Below, piece after piece: positions 18,489 to 27,515 of a stretch of 64,000 nucleotides of DNA. A program made the position numbers and the translations under genes. Position 1 is the first letter of the stretch; each line of letters starts with the position of its first letter. Location of the stretch: assembly GCA_001626765.1 (NCBI GenBank), contig LUOO01000031.1, positions 27,235 to 91,234 on the forward strand. The letters run 5' to 3'. The notes under the pieces are model-generated. The model was not told the origin of the DNA, made no database searches, and saw only the letters and a program-made list of their open reading frames with translations. The stretch comes from Maritimibacter sp. REDSEA-S28_B5 (GTDB taxonomy: Bacteria > Pseudomonadota > Alphaproteobacteria > Rhodobacterales > Rhodobacteraceae).

Positions 18489-20306
18489 ATGACAACTGCG
18501 AATCTGCGCCCTGTAGCGCTGTGGAATGCCGATGTGCGCTGGGAAGAGCGTGACGACGGGTCGATCCTCGTCTGGCAGAACGATCCTCTCGCCGACCATC
18601 CCGAGAAGATCAGCGACCGAATCGACCATTGGGCGTCCGTTGCGCCGGACCGGGTCTGGATGGCCTCTCGCGGGATCGGCGAGGTGGAATGGCGCAGGGT
18701 CACCTATGGCGAACTACGCGAGACGGTCCGCTCCATCGGGCAATGCCTGCTCGACCTCGGCCTTTCGGTGGATCGCCCGCTGGTCATCCTGTCGGAAAAC
18801 TCGATCGAACACGCGCTCATGGCACTGGGCGCACAGTATGTGGGTATCGCGAGCGCCGCCATCGCGCCCGCCTATTCGCTGGTGTCCGAAGGGTTCGAAA
18901 AGCTCAAGGGCGTGCGCGACCAGATCACCCCCGGGGCTGTTTTTGTCGATGACGCCAACGCCTTTGACCGCGCCATTGCAGCCGTGTTTCCCGACGAGAC
19001 CCTGATTGCGGTCACCGGCGGGGAACTGACCTTTGACAAGGTCGCCCGCACCCCCGTCACCGATGCGGTGGATGCCGCGAATGCCGCGATCACGCCGGAC
19101 CACGTCGCCAAGTTCATGTTCACTTCGGGCACCACGGGTAACCCCAAGGCGGTGATCCAGACCCACGGGATGCTGGCCTCCAACATCGAACAGACCACCG
19201 ACTGTTATGCCTTTGCTCGCGACGAGCCGCCGATCATCCTCGACTGGGCGCCGTGGAACCATGTCGCGGCCGGCAACCTGATCTTCAATTTCGCGATCTG
19301 GAACGGGGGCACGCTGCATCTGGACGCAGGCCGACCCACCAAGGCGATGATCGGCGAGACGATCCGCAACCTGCGCGAGGTCCAGACCAACTGGTATTGG
19401 AACGTCCCCGCCGGGTTCGAGATGATCATGGCGGAGATGGAAAAGGACCCCGATTTTGGCCGCACCTTCTTTGAGAAGATGAAAATCATGTATTACGCCG
19501 GTGCCGCCATGGGGCAGCATACGTGGGACGAGCTGAAAGAGGCATCCGTCCGCGCGACCGGCGAGGAGATTCTGCTGGCCACCGGCCTTGGCGCCACCGA
19601 AACCGCGCCCTTCGCGCTGTTTCAGACCGAACCGCAGGCGAACCCCGGCAACATCGGCGTGCCCGCCAAGGGAATCGTGCTGAAGCTGGTGCCGACCGAG
19701 GGCAAGATGGAAGCGCGGGTCAAGGGGCCCAACGTGACGCCGGGCTACTGGCGCGACGACAAGCTGACCGCCGAGGCCTTTGACGACGAAGGGTTCTACA
19801 AGCTGGGCGACGCGCTGCGCTTTGCGGTGCCGGGCGACCCGGCCAAGGGCTTCTTCTTTGACGGGCGCGTGGCCGAGAACTTCAAGCTGGGCACCGGCAC
19901 CTGGGTGTCGGTCGGGGCGCTGCGCGCCAAGCTGACCGATGCGCTGGGCGGGCTGGCCCGCGACGTGGTGCTGGTGGGCGAAGGACACGACAGCCTTGGC
20001 GCGCTGCTCGTGCCCTTCCGCCCCGCGATGGAGCGGGTGGTGCCGGGCGGCGACGGCATGAGCGACGCCGAACTTTATGCCCACCCTGCCCTGCGTCAGG
20101 CGATTTCCGAAAAGCTCGCGGCCTACAACAGCCACGCGACAGGGTCGTCGATGCGCATCCTGGCGGTGATGATCCTGGAAACCCCGCTCGACATGGACAA
20201 GGGCGAGGTGACGGACAAAGGGTCGGTCAACCAGCGCGCCGTGCTGCGCGAACGCCCGGATCTGGCCCAGGCGCTCTACACCGACGACGCGCGGGTGATC
20301 CGCTAG
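18489..20306 (+). CDS. ferA: Feruloyl-CoA synthetase-like acyl-CoA ligase
   Basis: AMP-forming acyl-CoA synthetase, 605 residues. The P-loop motif is FTSGTTGNPKAV and the adenylate motif is ATGLGATETAP; the C-terminal domain has GKGEVTDKGS-like catalytic-lysine context (DKGEVTDKGS). Overall it resembles roseobacter feruloyl-CoA synthases, which activate ferulate or p-coumarate. The start is the ATG with GGGAGG 5 bases upstream. It is divergent from the crotonase-marR-amidohydrolase-TRAP operon, and its stop overlaps the stop of the convergent FMN dehydrogenase through a shared CTAG. Substrate assignment is by resemblance and context. Confidence 0.82.
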   Translation: MTTANLRPVALWNADVRWEERDDGSILVWQNDPLADHPEKISDRIDHWASVAPDRVWMASRGIGEVEWRRVTYGELRETVRSIGQCLLDLGLSVDRPLVILSENSIEHALMALGAQYVGIASAAIAPAYSLVSEGFEKLKGVRDQITPGAVFVDDANAFDRAIAAVFPDETLIAVTGGELTFDKVARTPVTDAVDAANAAITPDHVAKFMFTSGTTGNPKAVIQTHGMLASNIEQTTDCYAFARDEPPIILDWAPWNHVAAGNLIFNFAIWNGGTLHLDAGRPTKAMIGETIRNLREVQTNWYWNVPAGFEMIMAEMEKDPDFGRTFFEKMKIMYYAGAAMGQHTWDELKEASVRATGEEILLATGLGATETAPFALFQTEPQANPGNIGVPAKGIVLKLVPTEGKMEARVKGPNVTPGYWRDDKLTAEAFDDEGFYKLGDALRFAVPGDPAKGFFFDGRVAENFKLGTGTWVSVGALRAKLTDALGGLARDVVLVGEGHDSLGALLVPFRPAMERVVPGGDGMSDAELYAHPALRQAISEKLAAYNSHATGSSMRILAVMILETPLDMDKGEVTDKGSVNQRAVLRERPDLAQALYTDDARVIR

Positions 20307-21421
20307 CGGGTCCGCACGCGCAGCATGGAGCGGTCGAGGTCACTGACCCTGGCCGCGCCCATGAGCCGCATGTCACGCTCGACCTCGTCCTTCAGAAGCC
20401 CAAGCATCCGCTCGACCCCCGCCTGACCGGCGGCAACCGCCTTGGCGCCCATCGCCAACGCCTTGACGATATGCGTCCCGCGCTGAACCCCTGAGTCCAT
20501 GATCACGTCGAGCCGGTCGCCCACCCGGTCCACGATGTCGCCCAGCGCGTCGAAGGGCGCGACCGACCCGTCCAGTTGCCGCCCGCCGTGGTTGGACAGG
20601 ATGACTGCATCACAGCCAACCTCGGCCGCGCGTATCGCATCCTCGGGGTGGATGATCCCCTTGAGGCAGAACTTGCCGCCCCACTCCACGACCATCTCGG
20701 CCAGATCGTCCCAGTTCATCGTCGGATCCAGCATCTCGGTGAAATAGCGCCCGATGGACATGGTGCCGCCGCCCATATCGACATGTTCATCGAGCTGCGG
20801 CAGCGCGAATTTCTCGTGCGTGACATAGTTGATGCCCCACGCGGGCTTCATCGCGAATTGCGCCATGCCGCCCAGCGTCAATTTGAAGGGGATCGAGAAC
20901 CCGGTGCGCTTGTCACGCTCGCGGTTGCCGCCGGTCATGCTGTCCACGGTCAACATCATCACCTCGACCCCGGCCTCTTTCGCCCGCTGCATCATCGCGC
21001 GGTTGAGGCCACGATCCTTGTGGAAATAGAATTGATAGACCTGCGGGGTGTCGTGCGTCTTGCGCAGTTCCTCGAGGCTCACGGTGCCCAGCGAAGACAC
21101 CCCGAACATCGTGCCGTATTTCGCCGCCGCTGCCGCGACCGCGCGTTCGCCCTGATGATGAAACAGCCGCTGAAGCGCGGTGGGCGAGCAATAGAATGGC
21201 AGCGCGAGTTTCTGGCCCATGATCGTCGTGGACAGATCGACCTCGGGCGTCCCGCGCAACACATGAGGCACGAGATCGACGGACTCGAACGCTTCGGAGT
21301 TCCGGCGCAGCGTCACCTCGTCATCCGCGCCGCCGTCAATGTAGTTGAAGATCGGACCGGGCAGCCGCCGTTTGGCAAGCCTGCGGAAGTCATGGAAGTT
21401 GTGACAATCGGTCAGTCGCAT
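20303..21421 (-). CDS. FMN-dependent 2-hydroxyacid dehydrogenase (LldD/glycolate oxidase family)
   Basis: A 372-residue TIM-barrel flavoenzyme that oxidises a 2-hydroxy acid such as L-lactate, mandelate or glycolate. The catalytic histidine and FMN loop are in SNHGGRQLDGS; MDSGVQRGTHIVKALAMGA is the phosphate-binding part; the N-terminal AKRRLPGPIFNYIDGG is typical. The start ATG has AAGGGGA upstream. It diverges from a GntR regulator with two ATGTATACAT sites between them, so it is probably in that regulon. The substrate is unknown. Confidence 0.88.
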   Translation of the reverse strand: MRLTDCHNFHDFRRLAKRRLPGPIFNYIDGGADDEVTLRRNSEAFESVDLVPHVLRGTPEVDLSTTIMGQKLALPFYCSPTALQRLFHHQGERAVAAAAAKYGTMFGVSSLGTVSLEELRKTHDTPQVYQFYFHKDRGLNRAMMQRAKEAGVEVMMLTVDSMTGGNRERDKRTGFSIPFKLTLGGMAQFAMKPAWGINYVTHEKFALPQLDEHVDMGGGTMSIGRYFTEMLDPTMNWDDLAEMVVEWGGKFCLKGIIHPEDAIRAAEVGCDAVILSNHGGRQLDGSVAPFDALGDIVDRVGDRLDVIMDSGVQRGTHIVKALAMGAKAVAAGQAGVERMLGLLKDEVERDMRLMGAARVSDLDRSMLRVRTR

Positions 21422-21516
21422 GGGGTCCCCTTCCCTGCAAGGCGTGCCCGCAAGTCGGGGCGCGCGCGTGATCGTGGCATAACCCACTGGACAGACTTGG
21501 CCAAGCGGCCCCATCA

Positions 21517-21540
21517 ATGTATACATGACCGTGTATACAT
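21517..21540. promoter_or_regulatory. Double GntR operator between the FMN dehydrogenase and gntR
   Basis: Two copies of the palindrome ATGTATACAT (second copy GTGTATACAT), start to start 14 bases apart, lie in the divergent promoter. A third copy is found before the LigM-like gene at 22366. Confidence 0.7.
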
Positions 21541-21550
21541 GGAGAGACGA

Positions 21551-22273
21551 ATGGCCGACGAACGGGGCAGCACACACGCCAAACGCGCCGCTTACGACCT
21601 GCGGCAGCGCATCCTGAAGGGGGAAATGCCCGGTGGAACCCGGCTTTATGAGGTCGCGCTGGCCGACGAGATGGCCATTTCCCGCACCCCCGTGCGCGAA
21701 GCGATGAGCCGCCTTGCCGAAGAGGGCCTGCTGGAGCGCGCGCGGGGCGGCGGCTTCGTCGTGCGGTCGTTTTCCCAGGCCGACGTGGTGGATGCCATCG
21801 AACTGCGCGGCGTGCTCGAGGGCACCGCGCTGCGGCTGGCGGCCGAGGCGGGGGCAGAGCCACGCGCGATTGCGGAAGCGCGGGAAATCCTGACCCGGAT
21901 CGACACCGCCCTGGCGGCGGGTGATGTGGCGATGCTCGACCCTTATGGCGAGCTCAACGGACTGTTTCATGAGGAAATCGCCGCGCTTTGCCCCTCTGCC
22001 ATCGTGCGGCGGGAACTGGACCGGGTGAAATCCCTGCCCTTCGCGTCACCCTCGGCTTTCGTGTTCAAGCGGCTCGATTCGCCTGCGATGATAAACTCGC
22101 TGGTCATCGCCCAGGCGCAGCACCACGCCATGCTAGACGCGATCGAGGCGCGCGAAGGGGCGCGGGCCGAAGCGCTGGCCCGAGAGCACGCCCGAATCGC
22201 ACGTGCAAACCTCGAATCCCGCGCGAAATCGGCGGACGAAGGCCACCCGGCGCTGGCCCTGATCGTGAATTAG
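21551..22273 (+). CDS. GntR-family regulator, FadR/FCD subfamily
   Basis: A 240-residue regulator with an N-terminal winged helix (AISRTPVREAMSRLAEEGLLER) and a C-terminal all-helical FCD domain whose metal-binding histidines are visible (LNGLFHEE, QAQHHAML, REHARI). FCD regulators usually sense small organic acids. The start at 21551 has GGAGAG 5 bases before it; an ATG at 21539 lies within the operator. It likely controls itself, the divergent dehydrogenase and the downstream LigM-like gene through ATGTATACAT sites. Confidence 0.9.
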   Translation: MADERGSTHAKRAAYDLRQRILKGEMPGGTRLYEVALADEMAISRTPVREAMSRLAEEGLLERARGGGFVVRSFSQADVVDAIELRGVLEGTALRLAAEAGAEPRAIAEAREILTRIDTALAAGDVAMLDPYGELNGLFHEEIAALCPSAIVRRELDRVKSLPFASPSAFVFKRLDSPAMINSLVIAQAQHHAMLDAIEAREGARAEALAREHARIARANLESRAKSADEGHPALALIVN

Positions 22274-22365
22274 AACCGCCTCTCACCGGCCCGCGCATAC
22301 ATTCTGGGCGGGATTTCGCCCTCGATGGCGATTTTTTCTTGCATTCCGCCCCTGCCATCCGGCAG

Positions 22366-22375
22366 ATGTATACAT
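22366..22375 (+). promoter_or_regulatory. GntR operator copy before the LigM-like gene
   Basis: An exact copy of ATGTATACAT, 24 bases upstream of the start codon of the O-demethylase-like gene. Identical to the sites in front of gntR. Confidence 0.65.
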
Positions 22376-22398
22376 CGAATGACTTTAGGGAGGTTGTC

Positions 22399-23802
22399 AT
22401 GGCGAAGAGCCTTGAGCAAATCATGCAGGAGACGAACATCGTCACGCACCTGCGCAACTCGAAAATCGGCATGTACATCTATCCGGGCGTCGCCCCGGAA
22501 TTCACGAACTGGCGTTCGGAACAGATGGCATGGCGTGACTCGGTCGTCGTCTACGACCAGTCCCACCACATGGACGAAGTCACCGTCGAAGGCCCGGATG
22601 CCCAGGCGTTCCTCGCCCACGTCGGCATCAACGACTTCGGCAACTTCGACATGGGTCGCGCCAAGCACTTCGTGCCCGTGACCCCCGCAGGCCACGTGAT
22701 CGGCGACCACATCATCTTCCGCCTCGACGAGAACAAATACGTGACCGTCGGCCGCGCCCCCACCTCGAACTGGATCATGTTCCAGGCCGCCATCGGCAAA
22801 TGGAACGTCAAGGTCTCCTACGACCCGCGTTCGGATTCGCGTCCCGACGGCAAGGCGATCTACCGCACCCACTACCGGTTCCAGATCCAGGGCCCCGACG
22901 CCGACAAGATCTTTGAAAAGATCAACGGCGGCCCGGTTCCGGAAATCAAGTTCTTCCACGTCGACACGATCAACATCGGCACCCGCAAGGTGCAGGCGCT
23001 GCGTCACGGCATGGCCGGCGCGCCGGGTCTCGAAATCTGGGGCCCCTACGCCGACAAGACCTATATCCAGTCGACCATCGCGCAGGCCGCGCGGGACGTG
23101 GGCGTGGAAATGCACTTCGTGGGCTCGCGCGCCTATTCGACCAACACCGTCGAATCCGGCTGGATCCCCTCGCCGCTGCCCGGCATCTACACCGGTGACG
23201 GCATGATGAAGGACTACCGCGAGTGGCTGACCGAACAGTCCTATGAAGCGGCGGGTTCGATCGGCGGTTCCTTTGTCTCCGACAACATCGAAGACTACTA
23301 CGTGAACCCCTTCGAACTGGGCTACGGCTTCTACATCGGCTGGAAGAAGGACGACTTCATCGGCAGGGACGCCCTGACCAAGATGAAGGGCTCGGAAAAG
23401 AACCGCAAGAAAGTGACCTTCGAGTGGAACGCGGAAGACGTGATGAAAGTCATCTCGTCCTCCTTCGCGCCGGGCGAAAAGAACTACAAGTGGATCGACT
23501 TCCCGCAGCCGAACTATGCCTCGTCCTCTGCCGACCGCGTGATGCACGGCGACAAGATGGTCGGCATGTCGATGTTCAACGGCTATTCCTTCAACGAGCG
23601 CTGCCTCTTGTCGCTCGGTGTCGTGGACCAGTCGGTCGAAGTCGGCGACGTGCTCGAGATGGTCTGGGGCGAGCCCGATGGCGGCTCCAAGAAAACCTCG
23701 GTCGAGCCGCATGAGCAGACGACGATCCGCGTGCGCGTTTCGCCGACGCCCTACTCGACGGAAGCCCGCACCAACTACGCCGACAGCTGGCGCACCAAGT
23801 AA
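22399..23802 (+). CDS. THF-dependent O-demethylase-like protein (LigM/GcvT family), copy 1
   Basis: A 467-residue GcvT-fold protein strikingly like LigM, the vanillate/3-O-methylgallate O-demethylase of Sphingobium. Shared stretches include HLRNSKIGMYIYPGVAPEF, the VGRAP loop, RHGMAGAPGLEIWGPY, GSRAY and SNIEDYYVNP-like text. LigM moves the aromatic O-methyl group to tetrahydrofolate, giving 5-methyl-THF and a catechol. The ribosome site is AGGGAGG. The upstream GntR site and a metF-like gene 7 kb on support a C1-transfer role. Other GcvT relatives (DmdA, glycine cleavage T) fit less well. The real substrate is unknown. Confidence 0.85.
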   Translation: MAKSLEQIMQETNIVTHLRNSKIGMYIYPGVAPEFTNWRSEQMAWRDSVVVYDQSHHMDEVTVEGPDAQAFLAHVGINDFGNFDMGRAKHFVPVTPAGHVIGDHIIFRLDENKYVTVGRAPTSNWIMFQAAIGKWNVKVSYDPRSDSRPDGKAIYRTHYRFQIQGPDADKIFEKINGGPVPEIKFFHVDTINIGTRKVQALRHGMAGAPGLEIWGPYADKTYIQSTIAQAARDVGVEMHFVGSRAYSTNTVESGWIPSPLPGIYTGDGMMKDYREWLTEQSYEAAGSIGGSFVSDNIEDYYVNPFELGYGFYIGWKKDDFIGRDALTKMKGSEKNRKKVTFEWNAEDVMKVISSSFAPGEKNYKWIDFPQPNYASSSADRVMHGDKMVGMSMFNGYSFNERCLLSLGVVDQSVEVGDVLEMVWGEPDGGSKKTSVEPHEQTTIRVRVSPTPYSTEARTNYADSWRTK

Positions 23803-23822
23803 GCGCGGCTTACAAAAAATTG

Positions 23823-23855
23823 AATGCGGCCGCCCTGTGCAGGTGGCCGCATTTT
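23823..23855 (+). terminator. Terminator of LigM-like gene 1
   Basis: A 9-bp stem (AATGCGGCC/GGCCGCATT) with a 12-base loop is followed by TTTT, 20 bases after the stop. Confidence 0.85.
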
Positions 23856-23897
23856 CTGCCCGTTACGCCCTCCCGCGTCGGGGCGTCACCGGGTCGG

Positions 23898-23918
23898 GTT
23901 ATAGCCGCAGGTTATAAC
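23898..23918. promoter_or_regulatory. Dyad operator before TRAP operon 2
   Basis: A perfect inverted repeat GTTATA-N9-TATAAC stands 107 bases upstream of the DctP gene. The pattern GGTTAT/ATAACC is typical of LysR-type sites; a LysR gene lies 4 kb away. Confidence 0.5.
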
Positions 23919-24024
23919 AAGGGACGCGAATGTGATTTGATCGTTTCCGGGCACATCCTAGCTTGCCCGCATCGGCCCAACCGGGCCAAATGGAACGATC
24001 AAACTTTCTGGGAGGACTAACAGA

Positions 24025-25005
24025 ATGATCAAGACCATGCTTCGCTCCGCCGTTGCCGCCGCCGCGCTGTCGCTGGCCGCCGGCACCGCCATGGCGGAAC
24101 CGCTGAAATTCGCCCATTGGGTGCCGCCGGCACATACGCTCACCGCCTCGACCATCGAGCCGCTTCAGGCTGCCGTGGCCGACTCGGGTCTCGAGATCCA
24201 GGTCTATCCGGGTGGCGAGCTTGGCGCTGGCCCGCTCGAGCAATACGTCCGCGTCGTGCAGGGCGTGGCTGACCTCGTGTGGGGCCTTCAGGGCTACACC
24301 TCGTCGCAGTTCCCGCTGACCATGATTTCCGAGCTTCCGGGCGCGCTGCCCGAGGGCATGACCGGCTACGATATGCTGTGGAACGCCTATGAGGCCGGAC
24401 AGCTTGACGGCGAGTTCCCCGGCACCGTGCCGGTGGCGCTGTGGCTGTCGGAACCCAACGTGTTCATCATGAAAGACCACGACATCCGCACGCCCGAGGA
24501 CCTCGCGGGCCTCAAGATCCGCGTGTCGGGTTCGGCCGCCGCCGCCGCCGTGGAAGCGCTCGGCGCGACCCCGGTGCAGATGCCGGCGGGCGAGATCTAC
24601 AACTCGCTGCAGACGGGTCTCATCGACGGCGTGATCACCGGCGCCTCGGCCATCGGCGACTTCAAGCTCGACGAAGTGGCCAACAGCTACACGCTGAACG
24701 CACCGCTCGGGCACATCTCGTTCTACGTCGTGATGAACAAGGCGAAATACGACGCCCTGCCCGAAGAGCAGAAGGCCGCCCTTGACGCGATCAAGGGTCG
24801 TCCGCTGTCGCAGTCGGCGGAAGAGGGCTGGATCGCCCGCGCCGATCAGGTGATCGAGGAAATCTCGAACACCGGCGACAATACGGTCTACACCCTGACC
24901 GACGAAGAGCGTGCGGCCTTCGAGGAACTGACCTACCCGATCCGCGACAGGGTCGTGGGCGAAGTGGGCGGCGCCGAAGTGCTCGCCACCATGCAGGGCC
25001 AGTAA
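24025..25005 (+). CDS. TRAP transporter solute-binding protein (DctP), locus 2
   Basis: Periplasmic binding protein, 326 residues, with a signal peptide ending AMA-EP and DctP motifs (GLKIRVSGS with the carboxylate-binding arginine, PAGEIYNSLQTGLIDG). GGGAGGA gives a strong ribosome site. First gene of a dctP-dctQ-dctM operon that continues into a broken hydrolase and a YciI-like gene. Between two LigM-like genes, it probably imports the methoxylated acid or a breakdown product. Confidence 0.93.
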   Translation: MIKTMLRSAVAAAALSLAAGTAMAEPLKFAHWVPPAHTLTASTIEPLQAAVADSGLEIQVYPGGELGAGPLEQYVRVVQGVADLVWGLQGYTSSQFPLTMISELPGALPEGMTGYDMLWNAYEAGQLDGEFPGTVPVALWLSEPNVFIMKDHDIRTPEDLAGLKIRVSGSAAAAAVEALGATPVQMPAGEIYNSLQTGLIDGVITGASAIGDFKLDEVANSYTLNAPLGHISFYVVMNKAKYDALPEEQKAALDAIKGRPLSQSAEEGWIARADQVIEEISNTGDNTVYTLTDEERAAFEELTYPIRDRVVGEVGGAEVLATMQGQ

Positions 25006-25008
25006 GCC

Positions 25009-25527
25009 TTGCTTGCGACCGTGAACAAAGGGGCAGACTGGCTTATTCGCCTGTCTGCCCTGCTCGGCACCATCGGCCTTCTGGTCGCCGTGTCCGTGAT
25101 CCTGGTCGACGTGGTGGGCCGGTTCTTCGGCACACCGCTGACCGGGGCGCAGGACATGACGCAGATGGCGATGGTGCTCATCGTCTTTGGCGGCATGGCG
25201 CTCTGCGACAAGATCGGCGGTCACGTGAACGTCGACCTGTTCGAGGGCATGATGCCGCGCTGGCTGATCTGGGCCGGTGACTTCGCCTCGGCACTTGTCG
25301 GCATGATCATCTTTGCCGGAATTGCCTGGACCACCTGGACCTCGGTGCAACTGATGCGCTTCCAGCTGGGTGTGATCCAGAAGACCAACATCATCGACCT
25401 GCAATTCGACTGGTTCAAAGGCTTCATCATCGTCGCCTCGATCATCACTGCGATCGGCATGTTCCTGCGGCTGATCACGCTGGTCACCACCGGCGACAAT
25501 GGACAGGACTCCAAGGGGCACTCATGA
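25009..25527 (+). CDS. TRAP transporter small permease (DctQ), locus 2
   Basis: A 172-residue four-helix protein. The first start codon is TTG at 25009, three bases after the dctP stop; GTG at 25021 is an alternative. Typical DctQ features are VILVDVVGRF and the central GHVNVDLFE. The stop overlaps the dctM start (ATGA). Confidence 0.9.
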   Translation: MLATVNKGADWLIRLSALLGTIGLLVAVSVILVDVVGRFFGTPLTGAQDMTQMAMVLIVFGGMALCDKIGGHVNVDLFEGMMPRWLIWAGDFASALVGMIIFAGIAWTTWTSVQLMRFQLGVIQKTNIIDLQFDWFKGFIIVASIITAIGMFLRLITLVTTGDNGQDSKGHS

Positions 25528-26828
25528 GCAATGAAATGATCGGCGTCATGGGGCTTCTGGCCCTCTTCGTCCTTTTGGGGCTGCGCATTCCCGTGGCCTT
25601 CGCCATGTTCGCGGTCGGCTTCATCGGCAACATGATCCTGAACAGCTCCTCGGCGGCGATGAGCCAGCTTGCCTCGGACGCGTTTTCGCTGTCGGCGAGC
25701 ATCGACCTCGTCGTCGTGCCGCTCTTCATCCTCATGGGCAACGTGGCGACCGAGACGGGCATGAGCCGCAAGCTCTACGATGCCGCCTATGCCTGGATCG
25801 GGTCGATCCGGGGCGGGCTCGCATCCGCCACCGTCGTCGCCTGCGGCGGCTTCGCCGCGCTGTCGGGATCGTCCGTCGCCTCGGCGCTGACCATCGGGCG
25901 CGTGTCGCTGGCCGAGATGGAGCGGTTCAAGTACGACAATCGCCTGTCCACCGGCGTCGTTGCCGCCGGCGGCACATTGGGCATCCTCATTCCGCCCTCG
26001 ACGGGCTTCGTCATCTACGCACTGCTGACCCAGCAATCCATCGGGCGGCTGTTCCTTGCCGGTGTGCTGCCGGGCCTGTTGCTCCTGTCCATGTTCCTAC
26101 TGACCATCACGCTTATCACGTGGTGGAAGCCCGAGATGGGACCGAAGGGGCCCAAGACCGCGTTTTCCGAGAAGCTCAAATCCACCGGTGGCGCCGCCCC
26201 GATCCTGCTGGTCATCGTGCTGACCATCGGCGGTATCTACACCGGGATTTTCTCGCCTGTCGAAGCCTCGGCGGTAGGCGCCGGTCTGATCATCCTTTTC
26301 GGCGTGATCATGCGGCAGCTCGATTTCGCAAAGTTCTGGAAGGCCTCGAAGGACAGCGTCGTGACCACGGCGACGGTCATGCTGATCCTGATCTCGGCCT
26401 ATATGATCAAGACGTTCCTCGCGCTGTCCCACATTCCGCAGGCGCTGGGCGGGTTCCTTGAGACCACCGACATCTCGACCCTTGGCGTGCTCTGCATCAT
26501 GCTCGCGATCTACCTCGTGCTGGGCTGCTTCCTCGAAGGCTTCGCGATGATGGTGCTGTCCATGCCGATCTTTTTCCCGGTCGTCATGCAGCTGGGCATC
26601 GACCCGATCTGGTTCGGCGTGCTCGTGGTGCTGACGCTGGAAATGGGCCTCATCTCGCCCCCGGTGGGTCTGAACGTGTTCATCGTGAAAAGCGTGGCGC
26701 CGAATGTGTCGCTCGCGCGCATGTTCCGGGGCGTGATCCCCTTCTGGATCGCGATGTTCGTCACGCTGATCCTGCTGGTGGCCTTTCCGCAGATCTCGCT
26801 GCTGCTACCCAATACGATGATCAACTAG
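25524..26828 (+). CDS. TRAP transporter large permease (DctM), locus 2
   Basis: A 434-residue polytopic permease with DctM motifs: FAALSGSSVASALTIG, GTLGILIPPSTGF, and LISPPVGLNVF near the C terminus. It overlaps dctQ by 4 bases and is followed after 3 bases by the alpha/beta hydrolase remnant. Full length and intact. Confidence 0.95.
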   Translation: MSNEMIGVMGLLALFVLLGLRIPVAFAMFAVGFIGNMILNSSSAAMSQLASDAFSLSASIDLVVVPLFILMGNVATETGMSRKLYDAAYAWIGSIRGGLASATVVACGGFAALSGSSVASALTIGRVSLAEMERFKYDNRLSTGVVAAGGTLGILIPPSTGFVIYALLTQQSIGRLFLAGVLPGLLLLSMFLLTITLITWWKPEMGPKGPKTAFSEKLKSTGGAAPILLVIVLTIGGIYTGIFSPVEASAVGAGLIILFGVIMRQLDFAKFWKASKDSVVTTATVMLILISAYMIKTFLALSHIPQALGGFLETTDISTLGVLCIMLAIYLVLGCFLEGFAMMVLSMPIFFPVVMQLGIDPIWFGVLVVLTLEMGLISPPVGLNVFIVKSVAPNVSLARMFRGVIPFWIAMFVTLILLVAFPQISLLLPNTMIN

Positions 26829-26831
26829 CGC

Positions 26832-27515
26832 ATGTCGATTGTTCTGATCCCCGGCCTGCTCTGCGACCGCTATTGTTGGGAGCCGGTGCTGGACCACCTG
26901 ACCGAAGCCACGGTGGCCGACCTCGGCTCGCAGGACACGATCACCCAGATGGCCACCGACTGCCTCGCGCTGTCTTAGGGCCTTCTGGAGGTCGCCGGTC
27001 ATTCGATGGGTGCGCGTGTCGCGATGGAGATGGCGCGGCTCGCGCCCAACCGGGTGCAGCGGCTCGTGCTCATGGACACGGGATACAAGCCGCTTGGCGA
27101 GGGCGAAGCGGAAAAGCGGGCCGAAATCGTGGCCTATGGGCACGAGCACGGGATGAAGGCGCTGGCGGATCGCTGGCTCCCCCCGATGGTCTATGAACCG
27201 AACCGGACGCCGGAGCTGATGGGCGCGCTCACCGACATGGTGCTGCGGTCAGACCCGGATCGCCACGAACGCCAGATCCACGCGCTGGTGAACCGGCCCG
27301 ATGCGGCGGCCTATCTGCCTGGCGTCACCTGTCCCACGCTGGTCGTTGTCGGCCGTCAGGACCAATGGTCCCCGGTCGAACAGCACCAAGAGATCATGGC
27401 GCTCCTGCCCAACGCGCGGTTGGAGATCGTCGAGGACGCGGGCCATTTTGCGCCTGTCGAGCAGCCGGACGTGGTCGGCCCCATGGTCGCCGCGTTCCTG
27501 AAGGGAGAAAGCTGA
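26832..27515 (+). pseudogene. Alpha/beta-hydrolase with an in-frame TAG
   Basis: An alpha/beta-fold hydrolase of about 227 codons. It begins MSIVLIPGLLCDRYCW with the usual GLLCD oxyanion strand, then meets TAG at 26976-26978 after LALS, and goes on in the same frame with LLEVAGHSMGARVAMEMA, which carries the nucleophile elbow GHSMG. The catalytic tail reads DQWSP and EDAGHFAPVEQP. Restarting at the ATG inside GHSMG would leave out the nucleophile, so the gene is probably dead unless the TAG is a sequencing error or is read through. It belongs to the TRAP 2 operon and overlaps the next gene by one base. Confidence 0.85.
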
